64,000 nt of DNA from Streptomyces sp. NBC_01571 (lineage in GTDB: Bacteria; Actinomycetota; Actinomycetes; Streptomycetales; Streptomycetaceae). Below the pieces are notes generated by a model. The model did no database searches. It saw only the letters and a list, made by a program, of their open reading frames with translations, and had not been told where the DNA came from. Within the stretch, counting starts at the first letter, position 1. Each line of letters begins with the position of its first letter. Both the position numbers and the translations under genes were made by a program. The stretch is from contig NZ_JAPEPZ010000001.1 of the NCBI RefSeq assembly GCF_026339875.1, positions 9,362,001 through 9,426,000 on the forward strand, in the 5' to 3' direction. Positions 25,939 to 34,744 of the stretch are shown here, one piece after another.

Positions 25939-28352
25939 GAGGAGTCCGCGGTGGCCGACGATTCCAGGCACCCGGCCGGGACGCCGAAGTCGGTGGACAC
26001 CGCTCGACTTCCGGCGCCGGGGGCGGTGGCCGGGCGCGTGGTGCGGAAGCGGTCCCGGTAGGTGCCGGGGCTCACCCCGAGCCGGCTGCGGAAGGCCCGC
26101 CGCATGGTCTCCTCCGTACGGAATCCGCTGCGTCGCGCGACGGTGTCGAGCGGTTCGTCCCCGCCCTCGAGGAGCGCCTGTGCCGCCTCCAGGCGGATGC
26201 CTTTCACGTACTCGCCGGCCGTGGTGCCGATCTCCGTACGGAACAGCCGGGTCAGGTGCCGTGAGCTCAATGCCGCTCTGTCGGCCAGTGCCTGCAGACT
26301 GTGGTCACCCCGAGGGTCGGCTGCCACCCGGTCCAGGACGTCACGCAACGGTGAGTTCGCGGGGCGAAGGGACTGCTGACGCACGCTGAACTGGGACTGT
26401 CCGCCGGGCCGTGCCATGAAGACCACCAGGTGCTTGGCGGCCGCCCGGGCGACGTCCGGACCCAGGTCGGACTCGACGAGCGACAGCGTCAGATCGATGC
26501 CGGCGGTGATCCCGGCAGAGGTGATGAATCTGCCGTCCCTGACGAAGATCGCCTCGGAGTCCACCCGGACGCGGGGATAGCGGGCGGCGAGGTCCGCGGC
26601 GAGTTTCCAGTGGGTGGCGGCCCGCCGCCCGTCCAGCAGCCCGGTCTCGGCCAGAGGGAACGTGCCGGCGCAGACGGCCGCGACCGTGGCGGTGCGGGAC
26701 CTGTCGGCGAGCCGCGTGATGCCCTCGACGAGCGGTGGATCGGCGACCGCCTCCCACCACTGGGGACCCCCGGGGACGACGAGTGTGTCGACGCCGGAAT
26801 CGACGTCGCCCAGCGCCCTGTCCGGTACGAGCCGGAGCCCGGCGGTGGTGCGCACCGGCCGCCCGTCGAGGGAGGCGGTGGTCAGCCGGTAGTCGCCGCC
26901 GAGCTCGTTGGCCGCGGCGTACACGTCCAAGGGCCCGGTGACGTCGAGCGACTGCACCCCGTCGAACATCAGCACAAGGACGCGATGGCGCGCCGCGTTC
27001 CGGGTGACCCCCGTGGAGCGACCACGGGACGGCTCGGGGGGAACGGCCTGATCTTTCCCCATGGGCTTCTCCGTCCTCGTCGGTGGGGGCGCGGCCTGCG
27101 GCGAGCTGGGAGCGGAATCGCCGGGGTGGCCCGCACGCGCCAGGGCTGCCGTTCCCGCCGTTTCCGGGTCACGTACCCGGGATGTCGTGGAGGCGGGTGT
27201 TCGCTGGAGGGCGATCATGGCGGCGTCGTCGCCCAAGGGGCCGCTGATGTGACGGGAGAGGTCGCCCTGGACGTACCGGAGGAGTTGCTCGGGGCCGGTG
27301 CCGGCCCAGGAGGCGACCCGCTCCTTCAGGGGGTAGAAGGCGCCTGACCCGTCGCGGGCTTCGGTGATGCCGTCGGTGTAGAGCATCAGGACGTCTTCGG
27401 CGGCGAAGGGGAAGGTGTCCTGGTGGTGGTCGCGGGCGGAGGAACTTCCCAGGCCCAGGGGCGGGCTGCATCGCTGAGGCTTCAGGAGGGTTGCGCGGCC
27501 TCTGTCCGAGAGCAGGGGCGCGGGATGGCCGCAGCTGACCGCGTGCACCACCGGATGGTCGTCGGGGATCTCCAGCAGCAGAGCGGTGACGAAGCGTTCG
27601 CCGGCCTCCTGGTCGGTTTCGACGACCTCTTCCAGGTGGCTGCGGATGCTGGCCTCGAGGTGAGCGGCCACTTCCGGGAGGGTGGGGTAGCAGCGGGCGG
27701 CTTCCCTGAACGCGCCGAGTGCGGCCGCCACCTCGTGTATGCCCTGCAGCCCCTTGCCGCGCACGTCGCCGATCAGGACCCGCGTGGCACCAGGGATGCG
27801 GACGGCGCCGTAGAGGTCGCTGCCGACCGTGGCGTGCGCGTCGGACGCCTGATAGGTGGCTGCGACACGCAGCGGGCCGAGCCGGCCGGGGAGGGGACGC
27901 ATGACGACCCTCTGCGCGATTTCCGAGACGGCGCGAAGGGTGTTCACTTCCGTGCGGTGACGCTGTCGCAGGGCGCAGAAGAGGATGACGACCGCGCAGA
28001 CGACGAGCATGGTGACGGACCGCGGGACAGTGGCGAACAGTAGCCGAGGGCAACCGAGGTCGAGGCCGATTCGGGCCGTACCCGACACGAGGACGACTCC
28101 TGCGCTGAGCGTCGGGCCGGCGAGGGTCGCCGCCACCGTCGAGACGGCGGCGAGCAGGGTCACCCAGCCGACGGCCGGGACGTACGCGCCGCCGAGGACG
28201 ATGACGCCCACCAGAGCCAGGAGTACGGCGACCAGCCGCAGACGTGACGGCAGGGAACCGCGGCTGGTACCGGCCCGGCCGGCACCCGGGACGAGGTCGG
28301 CATTCCACCGGGAGGCCGCGGCGGGGTGGGGGAGGGGCGGTGAAGTGATCAC
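25935..28352 (-). CDS. fusion: membrane SpoIIE/PP2C-type phosphatase plus GlxA/AraC regulator
   Basis: This single open frame of 805 codons joins two usually separate proteins. Residues about 35-125 hold membrane helices. About 145-385 is a SpoIIE-type PP2C domain with its metal aspartates (VGSDLYG, GDVRGKGL, YTDGITEA, GDDAAM). A Pro/Ala/Thr-rich linker (386-455) leads to a DJ-1/PfpI domain (HRVLVLMFDGVQSLDVTG, AVCAGTFPLAETG) and an AraC double HTH. An internal ATG at 27062 (M431) has GGAG 6 nt before it, so a separate regulator could also be made. GTG 28352 follows AGGAACAGTGC. An ECF41-type site lies 236 bp upstream. A lost stop or sequencing error is the main alternative. Confidence 0.75.
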   Translation of the reverse strand: MITSPPLPHPAAASRWNADLVPGAGRAGTSRGSLPSRLRLVAVLLALVGVIVLGGAYVPAVGWVTLLAAVSTVAATLAGPTLSAGVVLVSGTARIGLDLGCPRLLFATVPRSVTMLVVCAVVILFCALRQRHRTEVNTLRAVSEIAQRVVMRPLPGRLGPLRVAATYQASDAHATVGSDLYGAVRIPGATRVLIGDVRGKGLQGIHEVAAALGAFREAARCYPTLPEVAAHLEASIRSHLEEVVETDQEAGERFVTALLLEIPDDHPVVHAVSCGHPAPLLSDRGRATLLKPQRCSPPLGLGSSSARDHHQDTFPFAAEDVLMLYTDGITEARDGSGAFYPLKERVASWAGTGPEQLLRYVQGDLSRHISGPLGDDAAMIALQRTPASTTSRVRDPETAGTAALARAGHPGDSAPSSPQAAPPPTRTEKPMGKDQAVPPEPSRGRSTGVTRNAARHRVLVLMFDGVQSLDVTGPLDVYAAANELGGDYRLTTASLDGRPVRTTAGLRLVPDRALGDVDSGVDTLVVPGGPQWWEAVADPPLVEGITRLADRSRTATVAAVCAGTFPLAETGLLDGRRAATHWKLAADLAARYPRVRVDSEAIFVRDGRFITSAGITAGIDLTLSLVESDLGPDVARAAAKHLVVFMARPGGQSQFSVRQQSLRPANSPLRDVLDRVAADPRGDHSLQALADRAALSSRHLTRLFRTEIGTTAGEYVKGIRLEAAQALLEGGDEPLDTVARRSGFRTEETMRRAFRSRLGVSPGTYRDRFRTTRPATAPGAGSRAVSTDFGVPAGCLESSATADSS

Positions 28353-28587
28353 GCACTGTTCCTAACGGGTCGGGGACCACTGCCCGGCTTGTCGAGCGCA
28401 CAGGCGGTGCACGGGCAGTCACTGCGGATCCCGTGCGAAGTCCCCGGACGGGGAACGGCGTTCCTGCGCGGAGAGGCGGGCTCCGAAGCTCGCTCGCGAA
28501 CCGGTCATGGGAAGCGCCGCACATCGACGCCTTGTGGGGTCCATGTGTGCGCTCCGAGCACGGCGCAGTCGCGGGCTTTCCAGGTAT

Positions 28588-28614
28588 GACCGCTTATGCG
28601 CCTGATTTGTGACG
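28588..28614 (-). promoter_or_regulatory. ECF41-type promoter (phosphatase-regulator fusion)
   Basis: On the minus strand CGTCACA (28614-28608), 16 nt, then GGTC (28591-28588) followed by AT. It points to the fusion gene, 236 bp away. One -35 base differs from the common form. Positions 28353-28587 otherwise hold no gene. Confidence 0.6.
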
Positions 28615-28688
28615 TCGGCAACGCCTGAGCGGATCCGGTCCGAACGGCACCCGAAGCGGAAGGGGCCGACCATGGTCACGGGCCAGGA

Positions 28689-28715
28689 CGTCACAGTCTC
28701 GGGGTCTCCGCTGTC
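28689..28715 (+). promoter_or_regulatory. ECF41-type promoter (NmrA-like gene at 28753)
   Basis: CGTCACA (28689-28695), 16 nt, then TGTC (28712-28715) followed by AT. It lies 38 bp before the ATG at 28753 and is divergent from the fusion-gene promoter. Confidence 0.7.
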
Positions 28716-28752
28716 ATGTACTTGTACAACGTCAAGTGGGACGGGAGCAGTC

Positions 28753-29502
28753 ATGAAGATCGCGGTGGCCGGCGGTACAGGAGTCGCCGGGCGGCTCGTC
28801 GTGGAAGTGCTACGAGCGCGCGGGCACACGCCGGTGGTGCTGTCCCGCGGGCAGGGCGTCGACCTGCTGAACGGGTCCGGGCTGGATGCGGCGCTGGCCG
28901 GCGCCGAGACGGTCGTCGACGTCAGCAATGTGACCACGATGCGCAGATCCGTGGCGATGAACTTCTTCGACACCGCGGGTCGGCATCTCGTCGGCGCGGC
29001 GGAGCGGGCGGGGGTGCGGCATCTCGTGACCCTGTCGATCGTGGGGATCGACAGGGTCAAAAACCCGTACTACGCGGGCAAACTGCGGCAGGAGGAGATC
29101 GTCCGCGGCGGGCCGGTGCCGTGGACCGTTCTGCGGGCCACCCAGTTCCACGACTTCGCGGGTCAGCTGCTGAGCAGCCTGCCCGGGCCGATCGCGATGG
29201 TGCCGATGGGACGGCTCCAGCCCGTCGCCGTACGGGAGGTGGCCGAAGCCCTCGCCGACCTCGCCCTCGGATCGCCGCGGGGGATGGCCCCCGAGATCGC
29301 CGGCCCGCGGGTGGAGTCGCTGGTCGACATGGCCCGGCGCCGGATCGCCGCGGGCGGCGTCCGCCGGCGCCCGGTCCTGCCCCTGTATCTTCCCGGCGGG
29401 ATGAACAGTGGCGGCCTGCTTCCGACCGGCCCCGGACCGCGGGGCACCCGGACGTTCACCGACTGGCTCGGTGAGCAGAGGACCACTGCCACGAACGGCT
29501 AG
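28753..29502 (+). CDS. NmrA-like NAD(P)-binding reductase/epimerase
   Basis: This 249-residue atypical short-chain dehydrogenase starts KIAVAGGTGVAGRLVVEVL (Rossmann motif), with VRHLVTLSIVGIDRVKNPYYAGKL and VPWTVLRATQFHDFAGQLL in the same order as its paralogue at 17108. It ends FTDWLGEQ, like the paralogue's FADWVAQQQ. Both have ECF41-type promoters. Such oxidoreductases are the usual partners of ECF41 sigma factors. ATG 28753 has GGGAGCAGTC upstream. The substrate is unknown. Confidence 0.85.
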   Translation: MKIAVAGGTGVAGRLVVEVLRARGHTPVVLSRGQGVDLLNGSGLDAALAGAETVVDVSNVTTMRRSVAMNFFDTAGRHLVGAAERAGVRHLVTLSIVGIDRVKNPYYAGKLRQEEIVRGGPVPWTVLRATQFHDFAGQLLSSLPGPIAMVPMGRLQPVAVREVAEALADLALGSPRGMAPEIAGPRVESLVDMARRRIAAGGVRRRPVLPLYLPGGMNSGGLLPTGPGPRGTRTFTDWLGEQRTTATNG

Positions 29503-29618
29503 GGCGTGCCAGGCGTCGCGAGGCGGGCGGGATTTTCGCAGCACGCCTGCCCTAGCGGACGGTCGAGCCGGCCCCACGCGGTGGAGACGTGGCCCGGGAC
29601 GCAGGACACGGTGGGGTG

Positions 29619-30173
29619 TCACCGGCTCATGTGCAGGGTCACCAGCAACTGCCATACCTGGTGGGCGACTTCCTCCGGAGTGCCCACCAGCAGACCGTGC
29701 AGCCAGTCCGCGAGCACCCCCGCGAAGGTGGCGGCGACCGCGGAGGCTACGAGGGCGGCGTCCGGGGCGCCCGCGAGGGTCCGCTCGGTCAGACTGCGGG
29801 CGCGCAGGTCCCGGTGCAGGACATGACCCAGGGGGCCGCCGCCGCCGGGGCTCAGGAGGGCCCGGTAGAGGCCGGCGTGCGGCGCGAGGCCGGTGAAGAA
29901 CGAGAGGAGCGCGGGCGGGGCCGACACCGGGTCGGGCCGCCCGCGCCACGCGTGCAGCGCGTCCACGGCCTCGCGGACGACATCGGCGCAGGTGTCCACC
30001 GCGAGCGCCTCCAGGTCGGCGTAGTGCAGGTAGAACGTGGCCCGGCCCACTCCGGCGCGCCGCACCAGCGCGGCGACGCCGACCTCCTCCAGCGGGCGCT
30101 CCGCGCACTCCGCGAGCAGTGCCCGCCGCAGCCTGTCCCGGGTGCGGGCCGCCCGGGGATCCTCGGGCGTCAC
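29619..30173 (-). CDS. TetR family transcriptional regulator
   Basis: This 184-residue regulator has an N-terminal helix-turn-helix (LEEVGVAALVRRAGVGRATFYLHYADLEAL) typical of TetR proteins and a variable ligand-binding C-terminal domain. The GTG at 30173 overlaps the stop of the DUF1304 gene (GTGA), so the two are translated together. It probably represses this two-gene operon. The region before the DUF1304 start has AT-rich TGTCC repeats (GGACAGGTGTCC and GGACAGCTGTCC near 30567-30602) that are good operator candidates. Confidence 0.85.
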   Translation of the reverse strand: MTPEDPRAARTRDRLRRALLAECAERPLEEVGVAALVRRAGVGRATFYLHYADLEALAVDTCADVVREAVDALHAWRGRPDPVSAPPALLSFFTGLAPHAGLYRALLSPGGGGPLGHVLHRDLRARSLTERTLAGAPDAALVASAVAATFAGVLADWLHGLLVGTPEEVAHQVWQLLVTLHMSR

Positions 30174-30532
30174 CGGGCGACGAGGACGGCGGCCAGGGCG
30201 AGCGCGCCGGGCAGCGCCTGCGCGAAGAGGATGCGCCGGTTCGCGGTGACCGCTCCGTACACCCCGGCGATCACCACGCACACCAGGAAGAAGACCCGCA
30301 CGCGGAAGCCCGTCGGGTCGGCCGCGAGCAGCCCCCACACCAGACCGGCGGCGAGGAAGCCGTTGTAGAGCCCCTGGTTGGCGGCCATCGGCGCGGTCGC
30401 CCGGGCCATCTCCGGATCGAAGCCGTGCAGTCCCCGCCCCGGCTTCTTCTCCCACAGGAACATCTCCATCACCAGGATGTACACGTGCAGCGCGGCCACC
30501 AGGCCCACCAGCACGTTCGCGACCGTCTCCAT
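30170..30532 (-). CDS. DUF1304 family small membrane protein
   Basis: This 120-residue protein has four membrane helices: VLVGLVAALHVYILVMEMFLW, GLYNGFLAAGLVWGLLAA, VFFLVCVVIAGVYGA and ALPGALALAAVLVA. The conserved E in MEMFLW and ANQGLYNGFLA are typical of DUF1304. The function is unknown; members often sit beside TetR regulators, as here. ATG 30532 begins MetGluThrVal after the AGCTTGCTGACG leader. The stop overlaps the start of the TetR gene. Confidence 0.85.
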   Translation of the reverse strand: METVANVLVGLVAALHVYILVMEMFLWEKKPGRGLHGFDPEMARATAPMAANQGLYNGFLAAGLVWGLLAADPTGFRVRVFFLVCVVIAGVYGAVTANRRILFAQALPGALALAAVLVAR

Positions 30533-30566
30533 CGTCAGCAAGCTCCCTCGTGCGATCGAAAATCCT

Positions 30567-30602
30567 GGACAGGTGTCCACTATAGCCGGACAGCTGTCCA
30601 GG
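30567..30602. promoter_or_regulatory. paired palindromes upstream of DUF1304-TetR
   Basis: GGACAGGTGTCC and GGACAGCTGTCC occur 11 bp apart (TGGACAGGTGTCCACTATAGCC then GGACAGCTGTCCAGG, split here by position). Each is a near or perfect 12-bp palindrome. They flank a TATAG-like -10 and are the likely TetR operators. Confidence 0.65.
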
Positions 30603-30685
30603 AAGTCTCGGGCTGCCTCCGGTTGTCCCGTGCGCCCCCTGGGTAGGGCGATGCAGCGGATTCCTTTGCCGGAGGGGGAGTTGAC

Positions 30686-32278
30686 GTGTCGGGCAGCCTC
30701 GCGCCAGGGGGATGGAGCGGGAGTGAGCGGGGAATGTGGGCCGCTTTCCGGAGGGGCGAGTGGTACGCGGACGGGGGCGAGGTACGGGCCGCGGTCGTCC
30801 GCAGGCTGCTGCTCGCGCCGCCGCCCGCCGAACCGGGCCACCTGCCCCGGCTGCGGCTCAGGGACGTACGGATCACCGGGAGGCTCGACCTCGCCGAGGC
30901 CGTCGTCGCCGGGACCCTGCGGATGCGCAACTGCCGCTTCGAGCAGGTCCCCTGGCTCGACGGCGCGGCACTGGGCGCCCTCGAACTGCGCGACTGCGTG
31001 CTGCCCGGACTCTCCGGGGTCGGCGTCACCATCGGCGGGAAGTGCGAGATCACCGCGTGCCGGGTGGAGGGACCGACGGACCTGTACGGCGCGTCGATCG
31101 GCGGCACCCTGCACCTGGAGAACAGCCGGCTGACCGGGCGCGGTGAGCGTCGCGGCGAACGCGCCCTGCAACTCCTGTGCGCCACGATCGGCGGCGACAT
31201 CCAGGCCGGCTCGGGCTTCGCCGTCGACGGCTGCACCGACCTGCGGGACACCTCCGTACGCGGCAGCGTCGTGCTCACGGGCGCCGCACTGCGCAACCCG
31301 TCGGGTACGGCGCTCAAGGCCAACCGGCTGCACATAGGAGGCAACCTGAACTGCCGCGGCGGACTCGTCGCCGAGGGCACCGTCGACCTGTGCGACGCCC
31401 GGGTGGGCGGCGGTGCCCTCTTCGAGGACGCCTCGCTCTCCGCCGTGCACGGACCGGCCCTGCGCGCCCACGGCATAGACGTCGGAGCCGAGTTCAACCT
31501 CTGCGACGGGTTCACCGCGCTCGGCAGGCTCTCCATGAGCAGCATCACGGTGCGCAGCCGGTTCTGCTTCAAGGACGGTCTCATCGACGCCCCCGCCGGA
31601 CAGCCGGCCCTCATCAGCCGGCGCTCCACCGCCTCCGAACTCGACCTGCGCTTCCGGGAACCCGTCAAAGGCGTGGTGTCCCTCAGCCACACCCGCGTCA
31701 CCGTGCTGAGCGCCACCCCGGAGACCTGGCCCAGGGCACTGCGCATGGACGGCATGGTCTACGACAGCCTGCTGCCCCAACTGCCCGCCCGGCAACGGCT
31801 TCCGCTGCTCGCCCGTGACCCCGAGGGGTTCACCCCGCAGCCGTACGAACAACTCGCGGCCACCTACCGGCAGCACGGCCACGACCGTGACGCCCGCACG
31901 GTGCTGCTCGCCCAGCAGCGCAGGCTGCGCGGCACACTGCCGTGGCCGGGGCGCGTGTGGAGCGGCTTCCAGGACCTCACCGTCGGCTACGGCTACCGGC
32001 CGATGCGCGCCGTGTGGTGGCTGTGCGCGATCATGCTCAGCGGGATCCTGCTGTTCACGCGCTGGCCCCCGCAAGCGGTCGACCCGGGCAAGCCGCCCCA
32101 CTTCCAGGCGGCCATCTACACCTTCGACCTGGTGCTGCCGCTCGTCGACTTCGGGCAGGAGCAGGCGTTCAGTCCACGGGGCGGGCTGCAGTGGGCGGCC
32201 GTGGTCCTCGTCTGCCTGGGCTGGCTGCTCGCGACGACGGCCGCCGCGGGCGCCAACCGCGTTCTCCGCAGGACCTGA
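30686..32278 (+). CDS. beta-helix membrane-anchored protein (annotated elsewhere as membrane-associated oxidoreductase)
   Basis: The first about 370 of 530 residues are made of short repeats with hydrophobic positions every five residues and GGxLxxxxxxL-type phrases (VTIGGKCEITACRVEG, ASIGGTLHLENSRLTG, LHIGGNLNCRGGLV). This is a pentapeptide-like right-handed helix. Two C-terminal membrane helices follow (AVWWLCAIMLSGILLF, WAAVVLVCLGWLLATTAAA). No nucleotide- or cofactor-binding motif supports the oxidoreductase name given to homologues. GTG 30686 has GGAGGGGGAG upstream. The function is unknown. Confidence 0.65.
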   Translation: MSGSLAPGGWSGSERGMWAAFRRGEWYADGGEVRAAVVRRLLLAPPPAEPGHLPRLRLRDVRITGRLDLAEAVVAGTLRMRNCRFEQVPWLDGAALGALELRDCVLPGLSGVGVTIGGKCEITACRVEGPTDLYGASIGGTLHLENSRLTGRGERRGERALQLLCATIGGDIQAGSGFAVDGCTDLRDTSVRGSVVLTGAALRNPSGTALKANRLHIGGNLNCRGGLVAEGTVDLCDARVGGGALFEDASLSAVHGPALRAHGIDVGAEFNLCDGFTALGRLSMSSITVRSRFCFKDGLIDAPAGQPALISRRSTASELDLRFREPVKGVVSLSHTRVTVLSATPETWPRALRMDGMVYDSLLPQLPARQRLPLLARDPEGFTPQPYEQLAATYRQHGHDRDARTVLLAQQRRLRGTLPWPGRVWSGFQDLTVGYGYRPMRAVWWLCAIMLSGILLFTRWPPQAVDPGKPPHFQAAIYTFDLVLPLVDFGQEQAFSPRGGLQWAAVVLVCLGWLLATTAAAGANRVLRRT

Positions 32279-32486
32279 CACCCGACCGAGCACTCCTGTC
32301 GGAGGGTGATCGAATACGCACCGCTCTGCGTCGCCGGGTTGATCCTTTTGATCTAGAACCCGATAAGCTCCCCTGGGACAAGGCGAGTTGAGGCGGACAC
32401 ACTCGCTCGTCCCGTGCCGCGCGCGCGACCTGTACGACGCCCGCACACCCCCCTGTGTTCGAGCGTGCTGCTTTTGAAGGATGCAG

Positions 32487-34328
32487 ATGGAACTTGCCAC
32501 TTCGCCCCCGGCGGCGCGGGCACCCGTCGCCTGGTACGGCTGGTGGCTGATGCCGGTCGCGCTGGGAGCCGGAACCGTCGCCACCGCGGTCGCCGGCCCC
32601 GACCAGGTCCAGATCCCCGCGGCGTTCGCGGGTACGGCGGCCACCACGGCCGGCGCCATCTGTGTGCGGCTTCTCCTGCGCACCCGGTCCCAACTGCGCC
32701 GTGCCGCCGACGAAATCCTCGGCGAACGGGCGGAGCGGTCCCAGCGGTTGCAGCGGCACGTGGCGGACCTGGAGCGGGAGTTCGCCGCCGAACGCGCGGT
32801 CCTGGACGCACAACTGGCCGACCGGACCCGCACCTTCGAGACCCGTCTCGCCGAGCAGACACAGACCTACGAAAACCGCGTCGCGGAACAGACGGACGGC
32901 CACGAGGCACGCGTCGCCGAATCGTCCGAGGGTTACGAGGCGCGCCTCGCCGAACGGTCCGAGGATTACGAGGCGCGCCTCGCCGAACAGGCCCGCACCC
33001 ACGAGGCGCAGCTCGCGGAAGAGATCCGGACCCACGAGGCGCGCCTCGCCGAGCAGGCGCGGGCCCACGACGCGCGGATCGCCGAGCAGGCCGAGGCCCA
33101 CGAGACCGGGATCGCCGCGCGGACCCAGGTCTGGCAGGAGCAGCTCGCGGTGCAACTGGCCGTCGTCGGCAGGCTTGGTGACACGTATCTTCCCGGCGCG
33201 CTCGAACGGCTGCGGGCCGGTGAGGCCATCGACGACATCCTGCCGGAGGTCGCGCAGGAGACGGACGCCGGCCCCGAACTCCGTGCCGAGCTGCGGAAGA
33301 TCCTGCGGACCGCGCTGATCGGCGTCGAGGCGGAGTTCGACCGCTCCACCTCCGCCGAGCAGGCCGTGATCAGCATCGGCAGCCGTATGCACGTGCTGAC
33401 CAGCAAGCTGCGCGGCCGTCTGCACGAGATGCAGGGTGAGCACGGCCGGCTCCCCGCGGTGGCCCGTGGGCTGATGGAGCTGGACCAGGAAATCGGCCCC
33501 GCCGACTGTCTCGCCGCCAGCATCGGCGTGCTCGGCGGCTCGGACCGGCCCGGACGTCAGTGGCAGGAGCCGCAGCGGCTGCTCAGCGTGGTCCGCGGCG
33601 GTATCGGCCGCATCAAGGACTTCGGCCGCGTCCAGGTCCGTCATCTGCCCGAACTCGGTGTCGACGGCGCCCTGGTGGACCACCTCACGCTGCTCTTCGC
33701 CCATCTCCTGGACAACGCGGCACGCTACTCGCCGCCCACCGAACCGGTGGTCGTCTCCGGGCGGGAGGTACCCAACGGGGTCGGCATCGAGATCCAGGAC
33801 GCGGGCAAGGGGCTGAGCGAGGAGAAGAAGAACGAGGCCGTGCACACCCTCGCGGGTACCTCGGCCGGCCCGGGCCTCGGCGGTATCTCGGAGGACGCGA
33901 ACCTGGGCCTGCGTGTGGTGGGCACGCTGGCACGCCGCTACGGCATCCGGGTCACCTTCGCCGACTCGCCCTGGCTCGGCACCTCGGTGGTCGTCGTCGT
34001 ACCGCACAAGTACTTCAGCCCGCTGCCCGTCACGGTCACCGACCCGGCCCCCGCCGCCGGGACCGCCGCGGACCGGGCCGCGACGAGTGACGAGAGCGCG
34101 GACACCACGTCCGGCGGACTTCCCCGGCGCCGCGGCAGACGGACCGGGGTCCCGGATCCGCGCCCCGGCGCCGCGGGCCGCACCGAGGAGTCCGTGGCCG
34201 CCGTACCCCCCGCCGCGTCCTTCGCCGGCCTCGCCGCCTTCGCCACGGCCGGCCGGGACAGCGCCCCGCCGCACGGCACGGCCGCGGCACGTGAGTCCGA
34301 CGAGCACCGCACTGAAGAGAGCGACTAG
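32487..34328 (+). CDS. cvnA: conservon sensor ATPase (CvnA-like)
   Basis: The protein is 613 residues long. Two N-terminal membrane helices (WWLMPVALGAGTVATAVAG, IPAAFAGTAATTAGAICV) lead into a long coiled coil with nine 11-residue repeats (116-214). An ATPase/histidine-kinase-like domain with N-box (LLFAHLLDNAARYSPP) and G-box (NLGLRVVGTLARRYG) follows, then a disordered tail. It lacks a clear phospho-accepting H-box, as is common in CvnA. In the conservon model it is a membrane sensor for the Roadblock, DUF742 and GTPase partners encoded next. ATG 32487 fits GAAGGATGCAG; ATG 32481 is possible. Confidence 0.9.
   Translation: MELATSPPAARAPVAWYGWWLMPVALGAGTVATAVAGPDQVQIPAAFAGTAATTAGAICVRLLLRTRSQLRRAADEILGERAERSQRLQRHVADLEREFAAERAVLDAQLADRTRTFETRLAEQTQTYENRVAEQTDGHEARVAESSEGYEARLAERSEDYEARLAEQARTHEAQLAEEIRTHEARLAEQARAHDARIAEQAEAHETGIAARTQVWQEQLAVQLAVVGRLGDTYLPGALERLRAGEAIDDILPEVAQETDAGPELRAELRKILRTALIGVEAEFDRSTSAEQAVISIGSRMHVLTSKLRGRLHEMQGEHGRLPAVARGLMELDQEIGPADCLAASIGVLGGSDRPGRQWQEPQRLLSVVRGGIGRIKDFGRVQVRHLPELGVDGALVDHLTLLFAHLLDNAARYSPPTEPVVVSGREVPNGVGIEIQDAGKGLSEEKKNEAVHTLAGTSAGPGLGGISEDANLGLRVVGTLARRYGIRVTFADSPWLGTSVVVVVPHKYFSPLPVTVTDPAPAAGTAADRAATSDESADTTSGGLPRRRGRRTGVPDPRPGAAGRTEESVAAVPPAASFAGLAAFATAGRDSAPPHGTAAARESDEHRTEESD
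32832..33128 (+). repeat. nine tandem 33-bp (11-codon) repeats inside cvnA
   Basis: Units such as THEARLAEQAR, DYEARLAEQAR and GYEARLAERSE repeat with an 11-residue period, as in a hendecad coiled coil. Bases are nearly identical between some units (CACGAGGCGCGCCTCGCCGA), so the number may vary between strains. Confidence 0.85.
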
Positions 34329-34333
34329 TTCAC

Positions 34334-34744
34334 ATGACGCAACAGGGAACCGACGTCGGCTGGGCGCTCCGCGACCTGACGGAGAGCATCAAGGAGATCC
34401 GCTTCGCCCTCGTGGCCTCGAGCGACGGCAAGGCCATCACCTCCTACGGCGCCGACGACCCCGACGACGTGGACCGGTTCGCCGCCGTGGTCGCCGGTCT
34501 GCAGGCGCTGGCCCAGCCGGTGGCCGAGCAGTTCCCCCGCCGTGCCGGGGGGCTGCGGCTGGCGATGATCGAGGTCGACGGCGGCCACCTGTTCGTAGTG
34601 CGGGCCGGAGTGGAGACATACCTCGGAGTGGTGGCCAGGGAAGGTCTCGACCAGGGACTTCTCGGCCACCAGATGAGGGATCTGGCCCGCAGGATGGGTG
34701 AACTCCTGGGCACCGAACCACGCTTGGAGGAGCACTCTGGATGA
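34334..34744 (+). CDS. cvnB: Roadblock/LC7 domain protein (CvnB-like)
   Basis: This 136-residue Roadblock/LC7 fold protein (LRDLTESIKEIRFALVASSDGKAITSYG, then LAMIEVDGGHLFVVRAG) is the second component of Streptomyces conservons. It is related to MglB and probably acts as a GTPase-activating or scaffolding partner for the CvnD GTPase. It starts 5 nt after cvnA, and its stop overlaps the ATG of cvnC (ATGA). Confidence 0.9.
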   Translation: MTQQGTDVGWALRDLTESIKEIRFALVASSDGKAITSYGADDPDDVDRFAAVVAGLQALAQPVAEQFPRRAGGLRLAMIEVDGGHLFVVRAGVETYLGVVAREGLDQGLLGHQMRDLARRMGELLGTEPRLEEHSG

